NCBI GenBank assembly: GCA_014384505.1
Contig: JACNFT010000070.1
Coordinates: 1-18,003, forward strand
Length of the DNA stretch: 18,003 bases
Origin: Cryomorphaceae bacterium
GTDB lineage: Bacteria > Bacteroidota > Bacteroidia > Flavobacteriales > BACL11
Direction of reading: 5' to 3'
Of this stretch, positions 5,815-14,192 are shown one piece after another (positions within the stretch are counted from its first letter, which is position 1; each line of letters begins with the position of its first letter). Made by a program: the position numbers and the translations under genes. The notes below the pieces were generated by a model. It had not been told where the DNA came from and searched no databases. It saw only the letters and a program-made list of their open reading frames with translations.

Positions 5815-8583
5815 TTACATTACAATATTTACAATTCTTTTAGGAACCACAATCACTTTCTTTGGAGATTTCCCTTCTAAATAATGAGCTGTTTTTTCAT
5901 GTTTCATCACCTCAGCTTCCACCTGTTCTTTAGTCATTTCAGCAGATAAAGTGATTTTAAATCTCATTTTTCCATTAAATGAAACTGGGTAGTTCACCTC
6001 ATCTTCTACTAAATAACTAGCATTAAAGGTTGGGAAATTTGCCTTAGTAACTGAATTTTCATTTCCTAATTTTTGCCAAATCTCTTCAGAAATATGTGGC
6101 GCATAAGATGAAAGTAAAATTGTAAAATCAGAAATTATTTCTCTGTTACTACATTTTTGTTCCGTCAACTCATTTATACAAATCATAAAAGTACTTACTA
6201 CCGTATTAAAAGAATAACGCTCAATTTCTTCCTCTACTTTTTTAATGGTTTTATGCAGGGTCTTGTAATTGTCTTTTGTTGGTGTTTCTTCTGAAACTGA
6301 AAAGTTATTTTCTGTATCATGTACCAAACGCCAGAACTTGCGCAGGAAATTATGCACCCCATTTATTCCTTTCACATCCCAAGGCTTAAACTGCTCTAGT
6401 GGTCCTAAAAACATTTCATACAAACGCAAAGTATCTGCCCCAAAATCTTCTACCAAATTATCAGGGGTTTGTACATTATATTTTGATTTCGACATTTTTT
6501 CCACCTCATGTCCGCACAAATATTTCCCATCATCATTTAGAATAAATTCAGCATTAGCATATTCTTCTCTCCAATTTTTAAACGCCTCCACATCCAACTC
6601 ATCATTATCCACAAAGCTGATATCAGTATGTAATCTTGTAGTTTTGTGTTCCTTTCTCTTGTCAAAACTCACAAAAGTATTGGTGTCATTTATTCTATAC
6701 ACAAAGCTCGACCTACCTAAAATCATTCCTTGGTTTATCATTTTTTTAAACGGCTCATCAAAAGAAATAAATCCTCTATCGAATAAAAATTTAGTCCAGA
6801 AACGAGAATATAATAAATGACCGACAGCATGCTCAGCACCTCCAATATACAAATCTACTTGTCCCCAATAATCTGATTTTTCTTTTGCACAAAACTCCCC
6901 ATCATTATTTGGGTCCATGTATCGCAAAAAATACCAAGAACTTCCTGCCCAACCTGGCATGATATTAGTTTCCATTCTATCTCCTTCAAATACACTCCAG
7001 TCCTCTTTTTTTGCTCTTGCCAATGGTGGTTCACCACTTGCCGTTGGTAAATATTTATCAACCGCAGGCAATGTAACTTGCTTGATATCGTCTAAAATAT
7101 AAGCTGTATCATTTTTATAATATACTGGGAATGGTTCTCCCCAATATCTTTGACGGCTAAATATCGCATCACGCAAACGATAATTTATTTTACCTTTCCC
7201 AAAACCTCCTTCTTCAATTTTAAAAATTGCTAAATTCATAGCCTTCTTAACTGTCAGACCATTTAAAAAATCAGAATTCGCAATTTTTACATTTTTGTCC
7301 TCATTTGCACCTTCACTCACATCAACTCCTTCAAAAATATTTATGATTTCCAAACCAAAGTGATTAGCAAAATCCCAATCCCGTTGATCACCACATGGAA
7401 CCGCCATAACAGCACCCGTTCCGTAAGACACCAACACATAATCTCCAATCCAAACTTGAACTCTATCTCCTGTAAAAGGATGAATAGCATAAGCTCCAGT
7501 AAACACTCCACTCACACTATTATCAGCTTGCCTATCTCTTTCTGATTTTAGTTTTGCTGTATTTACATATCCTTCTACTTCATCTATTTGTTCAGCAGTT
7601 GTAATTATATTTACTAACTCATGCTCTGGAGCTAAAACCATAAAATTAACTCCAAAAATAGTGTCTGGGCGAGTAGTAAATACTTCTATTTCATTTTCAG
7701 AGTTTTCCAATTTGAAAATTACGGAAGCGCCTTTGGATTTTCCTATCCAATTTTTTTGAATTTCCTTTATTGAATTCGACCAATCTACTGTATCTAATCC
7801 TGAAATTAAACGATCGGCATAAGCTGTAATTCGTAAAGACCACTGCTTCATTAGTTTTTGTTCTACTGGAAAACCTCCTCTTTCTGATAAACCATCTTTC
7901 ACCTCATCATTGGCTAATACAGTTCCTAAGCCTTCACACCAGTTTACCCAAGTGTCTGATAAAAATGCTAATCGATAATTCAATAGCATTTTTTCTTTTT
8001 CTTTTTCTGTGAAATGATTCCACTCTTGAGCTGAAAATTGTGGTGTATTATCATCACAAACTGCTTGAGAATTATGATTTCCATTTTTTTCAAAATAAGC
8101 TATCAAATCGGTAATTGGCAAGGCTTTATCATTCGTATTGCAATAACAAGAATTAAACAATTGCTTAAAAATCCACTGTGTCCATTTATAATAATTAGGG
8201 TCAGAGGTTTGTACTTCTCTACTCCAATCGAATGAAAAACCAATTTGATCTAGCTGTTTTCTATACCTTTCTGTATTGTCTTTTGTAGCTACTGCTGGGT
8301 GAATACCTGTCTGTATAGCGTATTGTTCAGTTGGTAAACCAAAAGAATCATATCCCATGGGGTGCAAAACATTAAAGCCCTTTAATTTTTTATAACGAGC
8401 GTATACATCAGAAGCAATATAGCCTAGAGGATGACCAACATGCAATCCTGCACCTGAATGATAAGGAAACATATCCAACACATAGTATTTTTCCTTACTT
8501 GAATCTTACGAAACTTTATAGGTCTCTTTCTCTTTCCAGTAAGCTTGCCACTTCTTTTCTAGCTTGTTAAAATTGTAATCCAT
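5815..8583 (-). CDS. leuS: leucyl-tRNA synthetase, reading frame interrupted by TAA at codon 26
   Basis: Class I synthetase that charges tRNA-Leu in the cytoplasm. Numbered from the ATG at 8581-8583, the gene would encode 922 residues, normal for Bacteroidota. Visible are the HIGH-type motif HVGH (48-51) in 'PYHSGAGLHVGHPLGYIASD', the editing-domain 'TTRPDTIFGVNFMVLAPEH', 'RDAIFSRQRYWGEPFPVYY', 'GWAGSSWYFLRYMDP', and KMSKS at about 696-700, followed by an anticodon-binding domain and a C-terminal domain. Codons 1-25 (MDYNFNKLEKKWQAYWKEKE...) are clearly leuS, and the same frame continues after the TAA at 8506-8508 without any shift. The uninterrupted part starts at codon 27; its first usable starts are GTG at 8479-8481 and ATG at 8470-8472 (residue 38), ten residues before HVGH. 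Either the stop is an assembly or sequencing error, or the enzyme is made by reinitiation or readthrough. Confidence 0.92.
8506..8508 (-). other. in-frame TAA within leuS (codon 26)
   Basis: The minus strand reads ...AAA GTT TCG TAA GAT TCA AGT AAG... with unmistakable LeuS sequence on both sides. Homologues carry a polar residue at this variable position, so a single change from CAA (Gln), GAA or AAA would explain it. TAA ends many other genes here (for example leuS itself, the SDR and truB), so the codon is not reassigned. Confidence 0.85.
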
Positions 8584-8604
8584 CTTATAATATTATTCAG
8601 TTTG

Positions 8605-8612
8605 CAAAGTTA
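8605..8612 (-). promoter_or_regulatory. -7 element of leuS
   Basis: On the minus strand TAACTTTG matches TAnnTTTG exactly and ends 21 nt before the leuS ATG at 8583, the same distance as in the tryptophan dioxygenase promoter. A TTG at 8624-8626 is only 11 nt upstream, too close for a normal -33 element, so only the -7 box is supported. It places transcription start upstream of the ATG at 8583, which argues that codons 1-25 of leuS are transcribed. Confidence 0.5.
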
Positions 8613-8661
8613 ATGAATAACATCAATTAGTAATTTGTATTTTTATATTTTAGCAAACTAT

Positions 8662-9540
8662 ATGAAAACAGGTAATAACACATCATTAAATAGGCAAATT
8701 TTATCGTCATCTGCCTCAGTTGTGATTAGCTTATCATTGGTGTTGTTTGTAATTGGACTACTTGGTCTTGTTCTGATAAATGCACAAAGACTATCTAATT
8801 ATGTCAAGGAAAATATTGGCTTTACTATTATGTTAAAGGAAGGAGTGAATGAAATGGAAATCATCAATTTTCAAAAGATATTGGATGCTGCTGACTTTGC
8901 AAAAAGCAGCACTTTTGTTTCAAAAGAACAAGCTACAAAAGATTTACAAAATGATTTGGGAGAAGATTTTGTTTCTTTTTTAGGATATAGTCCACTTTTA
9001 TCCTCTGTTGATGTAAAGTTAAATGCTAGTTATGCCAACACAGACAGCTTAGCAGTTATCAAAACTGAATTGAATGATTACCCCGTAGTTCATACTATTT
9101 TTTATCAGGAAAATTTGATTGATAAGCTCAACAGCAATGTAAATCGCCTGAGCTTTTTCTTACTTTCTTTTTGTCTTTTATTATTCGTCATAGCTTTTGC
9201 TCTTATCAATAATACAATACGTCTTTCTGTTTATTCCAAACGATTCTTAATCCGAACAATGAGGCTTGTTGGAGCAACAAATAGCTTTATACAAAAACCT
9301 TTTTTAGTGAAAGGAATATACCAAGGAATCTATAGTTCTATTTTTGCTATTTTCATGCTTATTGGTTCTATACAACTCATACAAAGCGAAACGGCAAGCA
9401 TGCTAAACATTACCGATTTAAAAATTATTGGATTTATATTTATCTTGATATTTATCTTTGGATTTTTCCTCAGCTGGATATCTACATTTTTTGCAGTACG
9501 AAAATTTATTAAACAAAACGAAAGCGAACTTTACAACTAA
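8662..9540 (+). CDS. ftsX: cell division protein FtsX (ABC-type permease)
   Basis: This 292-residue inner-membrane protein has the FtsX layout: a short cytoplasmic N-terminus, one membrane helix at about 18-40 ('VVISLSLVLFVIGLLGLVLI'), an extracytoplasmic domain to about residue 165, then three helices with the permease loop 'IRTMRLVGATNSFIQKPFLV' between the second and third helices. With the ATPase FtsE (not in this window) it transmits a signal across the membrane to activate peptidoglycan hydrolases during division. I chose the ATG at 8662; a TTG at 8635 would add nine residues that homologues lack. It heads the run ftsX-DUF3098-uppP-truB, a conserved Flavobacteriia arrangement. The gap to divergent leuS is 78 bp; I see no convincing consensus promoter for ftsX in it. 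Confidence 0.92.
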   Translation: MKTGNNTSLNRQILSSSASVVISLSLVLFVIGLLGLVLINAQRLSNYVKENIGFTIMLKEGVNEMEIINFQKILDAADFAKSSTFVSKEQATKDLQNDLGEDFVSFLGYSPLLSSVDVKLNASYANTDSLAVIKTELNDYPVVHTIFYQENLIDKLNSNVNRLSFFLLSFCLLLFVIAFALINNTIRLSVYSKRFLIRTMRLVGATNSFIQKPFLVKGIYQGIYSSIFAIFMLIGSIQLIQSETASMLNITDLKIIGFIFILIFIFGFFLSWISTFFAVRKFIKQNESELYN

Positions 9541-9550
9541 AACACTACCT

Positions 9551-9772
9551 ATGGACTTTGCATTTTCAAAAAAGAATTACATTTTATTATTTGTTGGTTT
9601 AGCCTTTATGGCAAGCGGACTAATCTTGATGATTGGAGGAGGGTCAGATGACCCATTAGTATTTTCAGATGAGATATTTAATACTACTCGTTTAACAATC
9701 GCTCCTATTTTGCTTGCAGCTGGTTTCATTATTGAAATTTTTGCTATAATGCATAAAGGGAAACAAGCTTAA
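9551..9772 (+). CDS. DUF3098 family small membrane protein
   Basis: This 73-residue protein has two membrane helices (about 10-28 and 48-67) flanking the family's signature 'MIGGGSDDPLVFSDEIFN' (27-44) and 'RLTIAPILLAAGFIIEIFAI'. DUF3098 proteins occur in Bacteroidota, typically just downstream of ftsX and upstream of uppP as here, and their function is unknown. The gene starts 10 nt after ftsX and ends 3 nt before uppP. An in-frame ATG at 9458 would extend it into ftsX, but family members begin near the 'F-x-F-x-K-x-N-Y' stretch, supporting 9551. The genomic context suggests a link to the cell envelope or division. Confidence 0.88.
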   Translation: MDFAFSKKNYILLFVGLAFMASGLILMIGGGSDDPLVFSDEIFNTTRLTIAPILLAAGFIIEIFAIMHKGKQA

Positions 9773-9775
9773 CAT

Positions 9776-10567
9776 ATGGAAATAATCAATGCTATTATCC
9801 TTGGAATTATTCAAGGACTAACTGAGTTTTTGCCCGTTAGTAGTAGTGGGCATTTGGAAATTGCAAAAGCCATTTTAGGAGAAAATAAAGTAGGAGAAGA
9901 AAGCCTACTTATGACAGTAGTACTACATTTTGCTACAGCACTTTCTACTATTATTATTTTTCGAAAAGATATTCTAGAAATCCTAAGCGGATTGTTACAG
10001 TTCAAAAACAATGATTCTTTTTGGTTCTCCTTAAAAATTGTTCTTTCAATGATACCTGCAGCTTTAGTGGGATTGTTTTTTAATGATGAAATAGAAGCTC
10101 TTTTTGGAGGAGCCTTAACGCTTGTAGGAAGTATGCTTTTAGTTACTGGATTATTATTATTCCTAGCTGATAAAGCAAAAGCATCAGCAAAAAAAGTAGG
10201 TATTAAACATGCTATTCTTATTGGAATCTCACAAGCTATTGCCATCTTACCAGGAATTTCTCGATCAGGAGCAACTATTTCAACAGCTGTACTATTAGGG
10301 ATAGACAAAGAAAAAGCAGCACGATTCTCCTTCTTAATGGTTGTCCCATTAATCTTTGGAAAAATGGCTAAAGATATATTATCAGGAGATATACAGTATG
10401 AAACTACAACATTCATCCCCTTAGTCATAGGTTTTATTTTTGCTTTTCTGACAGGTATGTTTGCTTGTAAATGGATGATAAAATTAGTAAAAAGCAGTCA
10501 ATTGAAATATTTCGCTTATTACTGCTTTGCGATTGGAGGGATTGTAATTGCTACATCCCTTTTATAA
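9776..10567 (+). CDS. uppP: undecaprenyl-diphosphatase
   Basis: This 263-residue polytopic membrane enzyme (BacA family) removes one phosphate from undecaprenyl diphosphate, recycling the lipid carrier for peptidoglycan and other surface polymers and giving bacitracin tolerance. Both catalytic signatures are intact: 'QGLTEFLPVSSSGH' (13-26) with the Glu-rich motif and His, and 'PGISRSGAT' (159-167) with the essential Arg163. Around seven to eight membrane helices are apparent. The length is normal. The ATG lies 3 nt after the DUF3098 stop, and the stop is 1 nt before the truB ATG, so all are probably one transcript. Confidence 0.97.
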   Translation: MEIINAIILGIIQGLTEFLPVSSSGHLEIAKAILGENKVGEESLLMTVVLHFATALSTIIIFRKDILEILSGLLQFKNNDSFWFSLKIVLSMIPAALVGLFFNDEIEALFGGALTLVGSMLLVTGLLLFLADKAKASAKKVGIKHAILIGISQAIAILPGISRSGATISTAVLLGIDKEKAARFSFLMVVPLIFGKMAKDILSGDIQYETTTFIPLVIGFIFAFLTGMFACKWMIKLVKSSQLKYFAYYCFAIGGIVIATSLL

Positions 10568-10568
10568 T

Positions 10569-11273
10569 ATGGAAAGATTCCCTGAAACTGTACAGGATTT
10601 TTTGGATGGGCAAATCCTTTTGATAAACAAACCTTTAGGATGGACTTCCTTTGATGTGGTGAAAAAAATTAAAAACCTCATACGAACAAAATATAGTTTA
10701 AAAAAACTGAAAGTTGGACATGCCGGAACTTTAGACCCTTTAGCTAGTGGGTTACTCATTGTGTGTACTGGTAAATTTACTAAACGAATTTCTGAATTAC
10801 AAGGGCAAGCAAAGATTTACACTGGTGATATTACCTTAGGAGGAACTACTCCAAGTTATGATTTGGAAACAGAGATAGATACTAAATTTGAAACTAATCA
10901 TATTACTGAAAACCTTATTAAAGAAACTACTGCGCAATTTATTGGAGAAATAGAGCAGAAACCACCTATTTTTTCAGCTTTAAAAAGAGGTGGGGAACGC
11001 CTATACGAAAAAGCAAGAAGAGGAGAGAGCTTTGAAATTCAAGCAAGAAAGGTAAGTGTTCATTCTTTTGATATCAAAGCTATTGAAATGCCAAAAGTAA
11101 GTTTTGAAATAAAGTGTAGTAAAGGAACTTATATACGATCAATAGCTTATGATTTTGGAACTGCATTAAACAGTGGAGCACACCTTTCAAAACTATACCG
11201 TACTGCTATTGGGAACTACCAATTAGCAGACGCCCTAGATGTATCTGATTTTGAAAAGCAACTAAACAGCTAA
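10569..11273 (+). CDS. truB: tRNA pseudouridine(55) synthase
   Basis: TruB isomerises U55 in the T-loop of tRNAs to pseudouridine. The 234-residue protein has the family start 'GQILLINKPLGWTSFDVVKK', the catalytic block 'KVGHAGTLDPLASGLLIVCT' with catalytic Asp56, 'IGEIEQKPPIFSALKRGGER' with the conserved Y/S-A-x-K region, and 'CSKGTYIRSIAYDFG' (R-S-x-x-x-D-x-G). It lacks the C-terminal PUA extension of the E. coli enzyme, as is usual for short Bacteroidota forms. The start is the ATG at 10569, 1 nt after the uppP stop; an upstream TTG at 10548 would lie inside uppP and add seven unconserved residues. Confidence 0.96.
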   Translation: MERFPETVQDFLDGQILLINKPLGWTSFDVVKKIKNLIRTKYSLKKLKVGHAGTLDPLASGLLIVCTGKFTKRISELQGQAKIYTGDITLGGTTPSYDLETEIDTKFETNHITENLIKETTAQFIGEIEQKPPIFSALKRGGERLYEKARRGESFEIQARKVSVHSFDIKAIEMPKVSFEIKCSKGTYIRSIAYDFGTALNSGAHLSKLYRTAIGNYQLADALDVSDFEKQLNS

Positions 11274-11277
11274 TCAC

Positions 11278-11308
11278 TTGACTTCTGCTTGTCAATACTT
11301 TATATTTG
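11278..11308 (+). promoter_or_regulatory. promoter of queA
   Basis: TTG (11278-11280), then 20 nt, then TATATTTG (11301-11308): an exact match to the Bacteroidota consensus TTG-N(17-23)-TAnnTTTG. It begins 4 nt after the truB stop, so queA and ispD can be transcribed independently of the ftsX-truB run. Transcription should start near 11313-11316, leaving a leader of roughly 50-55 nt before the queA ATG. Confidence 0.75.
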
Positions 11309-11325
11309 CCGGCTTAAAATTACCC

Positions 11326-11346
11326 CCTTCAGGAGTTTCCTAAAGG
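11326..11346 (+). other. hairpin in the queA leader
   Basis: CCTT-C-AGGA-GTT-TCCT-A-AAGG can fold into an eight-pair stem with a C/A mismatch in the middle and a 3-nt loop. It is followed by an A-rich single-stranded stretch (CAAAACTAAAACCAAAATTC) up to the ATG, with no U-run, so it is not an intrinsic terminator. It may stabilise the mRNA or affect initiation. Pairing is visible; function is inference. Confidence 0.4.
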
Positions 11347-11367
11347 CAAAACTAAAACCAAAATTCT

Positions 11368-12423
11368 ATGAAGTATAAATTGTCAATGTTTAAGTTTGAC
11401 TTACCACAAACAAGAATTGCAAATAAACCTTCTGAAAACCGTGAAGATGCTAAACTAATGGTTTTACACAGATCAACAGGAGAAATAGAACATAAAACAG
11501 TTGCTGATCTTGGAGATTATTTTGATGAAGGAGATGTAATCGCAACAAACAACTCTAGAGTATTTCCGGCAAGACTTTACGCAAATAAAGAAAAGACTGG
11601 TGCAATGATTGAGGTATTCTTGTTAAGAGAATTAAACCAAGAAAACAGACTTTGGGATGTATTGGTTGACCCAGCAAGAAAAATAAGAATAGGTAATAAA
11701 TTATTCTTTGGTGATAATGACGAATTAATTGCTGAGGTAATTGATAACACAACTTCAAGAGGAAGAACATTACGTTTCCTTTTTGACGGGACACATGAAG
11801 AATTTAAAGAAACCTTAACTGCATTAGGCAAAACTCCTTTACCAAAGCATATTGATAGAGAACCAACTGAACAAGATACTGAACGTTTTCAAACAATTTA
11901 TGCTAAACATGATGGATCAATTTCAGCACCAACTGCAGGCATGCACTTTAGCAAGATACTGATGAAACAAATGGAGCTGAAAGGAGTTGAGTTTGCTGAA
12001 ACCACTTTACATGTCGGACTTGGTACCTTTAATGATATTATGGTAGAAGATCTTTCAAAACACAAAATGGAATCAGAAGAAATTATTATTCCACATGAAG
12101 CTGCTATAAAAATTAACAAAGCAAAAAATACAGGAAGAAAAATTTGTGCTGTAGGAACAACTGTAATGCGTACTTTGGAGAGTTCAATTTCCACTAAAAG
12201 TGAAGTTATTCCTTTTACGGGCTGGACAAATATCTTTTTGTTCCCACCACACACCTATCAAATTGCTAACTGTATGTTAACTAATTTCCATTTGCCAAAA
12301 TCATCATTAATGATGCAAGTAGCAGCATTTTCAGGATTAGATCTATTGAAGAAAGCTTACAAAGAAGGCTTAAAAAATAAATATAATTTCCATACTTATG
12401 GAGATGCTATGTTAATTCTATAA
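11368..12423 (+). CDS. queA: S-adenosylmethionine:tRNA ribosyltransferase-isomerase
   Basis: QueA transfers and isomerises the ribosyl group of S-adenosylmethionine onto preQ1 in tRNA anticodons (GUN tRNAs), forming epoxyqueuosine. This is the penultimate step of queuosine synthesis. The 351-residue protein matches the family throughout: 'NSRVFPARLYANKEKTGAMI', 'WDVLVDPARKIRIGNKL', 'TTSRGRTLRFLFDG', 'SAPTAGMHFSKILM', 'TLHVGLGTFNDI', 'VGTTVMRTLES', 'TNFHLPKSSLMMQVAAFSG' and 'YGDAMLIL' at the end. The length is normal. The start MKYKLSMFKFDLP fits homologues (MKLSxFxFxLP). It has its own promoter and leader and is followed 1 nt later by ispD. Queuosine and pseudouridine modification genes (truB, queA) thus lie side by side, and rlmN is close by. 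Confidence 0.97.
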   Translation: MKYKLSMFKFDLPQTRIANKPSENREDAKLMVLHRSTGEIEHKTVADLGDYFDEGDVIATNNSRVFPARLYANKEKTGAMIEVFLLRELNQENRLWDVLVDPARKIRIGNKLFFGDNDELIAEVIDNTTSRGRTLRFLFDGTHEEFKETLTALGKTPLPKHIDREPTEQDTERFQTIYAKHDGSISAPTAGMHFSKILMKQMELKGVEFAETTLHVGLGTFNDIMVEDLSKHKMESEEIIIPHEAAIKINKAKNTGRKICAVGTTVMRTLESSISTKSEVIPFTGWTNIFLFPPHTYQIANCMLTNFHLPKSSLMMQVAAFSGLDLLKKAYKEGLKNKYNFHTYGDAMLIL

Positions 12424-12424
12424 C

Positions 12425-13075
12425 ATGCAAAAAGTTGCTTTAATAGTTGCTGGAGGAAAAGGCGAGCGTATGAATGCGGATATCCCAAAGCAGTTTTTAC
12501 TATTAAATGGCACACCTATATTGATGCATACTTTAAAACAATTTTCTCACTTTGAGGAAATTGTTTTGGTTTTACCCCACTCGCAATTTGATTATTGGCA
12601 AGAATTATGTATTACCTATAACTTTACTCAAAAGCATACTTTAGTTGCCGGAGGGGCAACAAGGTTTTATTCTGTTAAAAATGGATTAGAAAAAATAGAC
12701 GAAAATTCAGTTATTGCAATTCATGATGGAGTTCGTCCGCTTATTTCTACAAAATTAATTAACAGCCTAATTACTAAAACTAAAAATGGTGTTGGAGTAA
12801 TTCCAATTGTTCCGGTAAAAGATTCTATTCGCAAAATGGAGGGAGAAAACTCTGTACATATTAATAGAAGTAGTTTGTTTAAAGTTCAAACTCCACAATG
12901 TTTTTTAAGTACTGATATAAAGGAAGCCTATACTCAAGAATTCTCCGATACTTTTACAGATGATGCTGCTGTGTTTGAAGCAAATGGAGGAGAAATAATT
13001 ACTCTTTTAGGAGAAGAAAAAAACCTAAAAATAACTACCCAAGAAGATTTAAAAATTGCTTCTATATTAATTTAG
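12425..13075 (+). CDS. ispD: 2-C-methyl-D-erythritol 4-phosphate cytidylyltransferase
   Basis: IspD joins CTP and methylerythritol 4-phosphate to form CDP-ME in the non-mevalonate isoprenoid pathway. The 216-residue protein shows 'VAGGKGERM' (8-16) for CTP binding, 'IPKQFL' with Lys22, 'AGGATRFYSV' (75-84), 'AIHDGVRP' with Asp101, 'VPVKDSI' with Lys132, 'FKVQTPQCF' and 'DTFTDDAAVFEANGG'. All expected catalytic positions are present. The ATG is 1 nt after the queA stop. The last 14 bp overlap the 3' end of the convergent amidohydrolase gene. Its product feeds isoprenoid precursors to the polyprenyl synthase at 15324, and indirectly to the undecaprenyl cycle served by uppP. Confidence 0.96.
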   Translation: MQKVALIVAGGKGERMNADIPKQFLLLNGTPILMHTLKQFSHFEEIVLVLPHSQFDYWQELCITYNFTQKHTLVAGGATRFYSVKNGLEKIDENSVIAIHDGVRPLISTKLINSLITKTKNGVGVIPIVPVKDSIRKMEGENSVHINRSSLFKVQTPQCFLSTDIKEAYTQEFSDTFTDDAAVFEANGGEIITLLGEEKNLKITTQEDLKIASILI

Positions 13076-14177
13076 TAATTTTATTTTCAGCTAAACTTTT
13101 TATCAAATTTACACCAGGGGTTTTCCCTTTTTCAAAAGTTCCTAATTGCTCAAAACCTAAAGCTTCCGCTCCATTTTTACAAGCTATTTTTAAAAGGGTA
13201 TTCAAGTCAAAATTAGAGTTTTTTTGAATAACAATGAGTTCCTCTAAAATTGAAAGAGAATCATTAGAAGCTAAACTATCTGTTCCTACACACAGCTTAT
13301 CCGTGTCAAAAATGGAATAATCTGGTAAAGCATTTTCAATAAACAAATTTGCTTTAGGGCAAGTACAATAATAATTATCGGTTATATCTTCTTTTTTAGT
13401 AAATGTATTATGAACTAAAAGCACTTTCTTATCGCCTAATTCTTGCAAAATATCAGTCGATTTATTTCTGTTTTCCCAAATACTTACATTTGCTTTCATT
13501 CCATTTAACCAAGTGAAAAAAGCACCTTCTTTATTTTCAAAAAGTTGATTTTCTTCTTTTGTTTCTTGCATATGAACCGTTAATAATTCATCCTCCTCAT
13601 CAAAAGCATTGTTAATCTTTTTCATTAGAACTGGAGGAACTGAATAAGGTGCATGAGGTACAATACTCGCCTTTTGACCAGCAGCTCTAAATTCATTTTT
13701 TAGTTCTATTGCTTGACTAAAGACAACATCAAGCTTATTTATATCCACTCCAAAAGTTTCTATAAAATTATAATACTTCAAATTCTCTTTTTGCTTTTGT
13801 TCTATCGTATCGCTAGTATTACAAATATCGCCAACGGCAACAATTCCATTGTTAATCATTTCTTGTTCAGCTTTCTCAATTGCATTTTGTTTTTCAAATA
13901 CTGAAAAATCATCTCGCTTTCTTATGGTACCTGCAAATTCCAAAAAACCTTTTCCTTTTTCAGCATTTCCTTTAAGGTGTGAAAGTTCCAAATGACAATG
14001 TGCATTCACAAATCCAGGGCATAGTAATCCTTCAAATATTTCTAATTTATCTTGAGGTACTTCACTCCTATTTTTAAAAATAGAAATAACCCGCCCATCA
14101 TTAGAAATTTGCAGAACCCCCTCTTTTATTGGGGTAATATATAATGGAAATAAATAATCGGCTGTTAAAAATCGCAT
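13062..14177 (-). CDS. amidohydrolase family protein (deaminase/chlorohydrolase type)
   Basis: This 371-residue metal-dependent hydrolase belongs to the TrzA/SsnA/aminodeoxyfutalosine-deaminase branch of the amidohydrolase superfamily. Metal ligands and active-site residues are visible: His60 and His62 in 'FVNAHCHLELSH', His175 in 'VPHAPYSV', His202 with Glu205 in 'HMQETKEE', His256 in 'LLVHNTF', and Asp300 in 'VGTDSLASND'. This pattern fits single-metal deaminases of purine- or pterin-like substrates. Aminodeoxyfutalosine deaminase (futalosine menaquinone route) is one possibility, but no partner menaquinone genes are in the window. The frame is open upstream to 14399, but that part lies on top of rlmN. 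The ATG at 14177 is right after a -7 box and starts the conserved N-terminal beta strands. Confidence 0.88.
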   Translation of the reverse strand: MRFLTADYLFPLYITPIKEGVLQISNDGRVISIFKNRSEVPQDKLEIFEGLLCPGFVNAHCHLELSHLKGNAEKGKGFLEFAGTIRKRDDFSVFEKQNAIEKAEQEMINNGIVAVGDICNTSDTIEQKQKENLKYYNFIETFGVDINKLDVVFSQAIELKNEFRAAGQKASIVPHAPYSVPPVLMKKINNAFDEEDELLTVHMQETKEENQLFENKEGAFFTWLNGMKANVSIWENRNKSTDILQELGDKKVLLVHNTFTKKEDITDNYYCTCPKANLFIENALPDYSIFDTDKLCVGTDSLASNDSLSILEELIVIQKNSNFDLNTLLKIACKNGAEALGFEQLGTFEKGKTPGVNLIKSLAENKITKLI

Positions 14178-14181
14178 AGCA

Positions 14182-14189
14182 CAAAAGTA
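14182..14189 (-). promoter_or_regulatory. -7 element of the amidohydrolase gene
   Basis: On the minus strand TACTTTTG matches TAnnTTTG exactly and stands only 4 nt before the ATG at 14175-14177, implying a leaderless or near-leaderless transcript. No TTG is found at the usual 17-23 nt upstream; one lies at 11 nt. It supports the chosen start codon. Confidence 0.5.
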
Positions 14190-14192
14190 ATA

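Noticed and set aside
6269..6820. 183-codon plus-strand open frame antisense to leuS
   Set aside because: It overlaps conserved LeuS sequence including KMSKS and shows no recognisable protein features.
8506..8508. Codon reassignment of TAA to explain the leuS interruption
   Set aside because: TAA terminates several other intact genes in the window exactly where homologues end.
8635..8661. Longer ftsX start at TTG 8635
   Set aside because: The extra nine residues do not resemble FtsX N-termini; ATG 8662 gives the normal protein.
9458..9550. Extended start of the DUF3098 gene at ATG 9458
   Set aside because: It would overlap ftsX by 83 bp and add residues not seen in the family; ATG 9551 fits family length.
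9811..10428. 205-codon open frame antisense to uppP
   Set aside because: uppP has both catalytic motifs in the plus frame; the antisense product shows no family features and is a composition shadow.
11311..11360. preQ1-I riboswitch in the queA leader, suggested by the A-rich 'AAAACTAA' tail after a hairpin
   Set aside because: The hairpin loop is only 3 nt, while the preQ1-I aptamer needs a larger loop that pairs with the A-rich tail; the conserved loop bases are absent.
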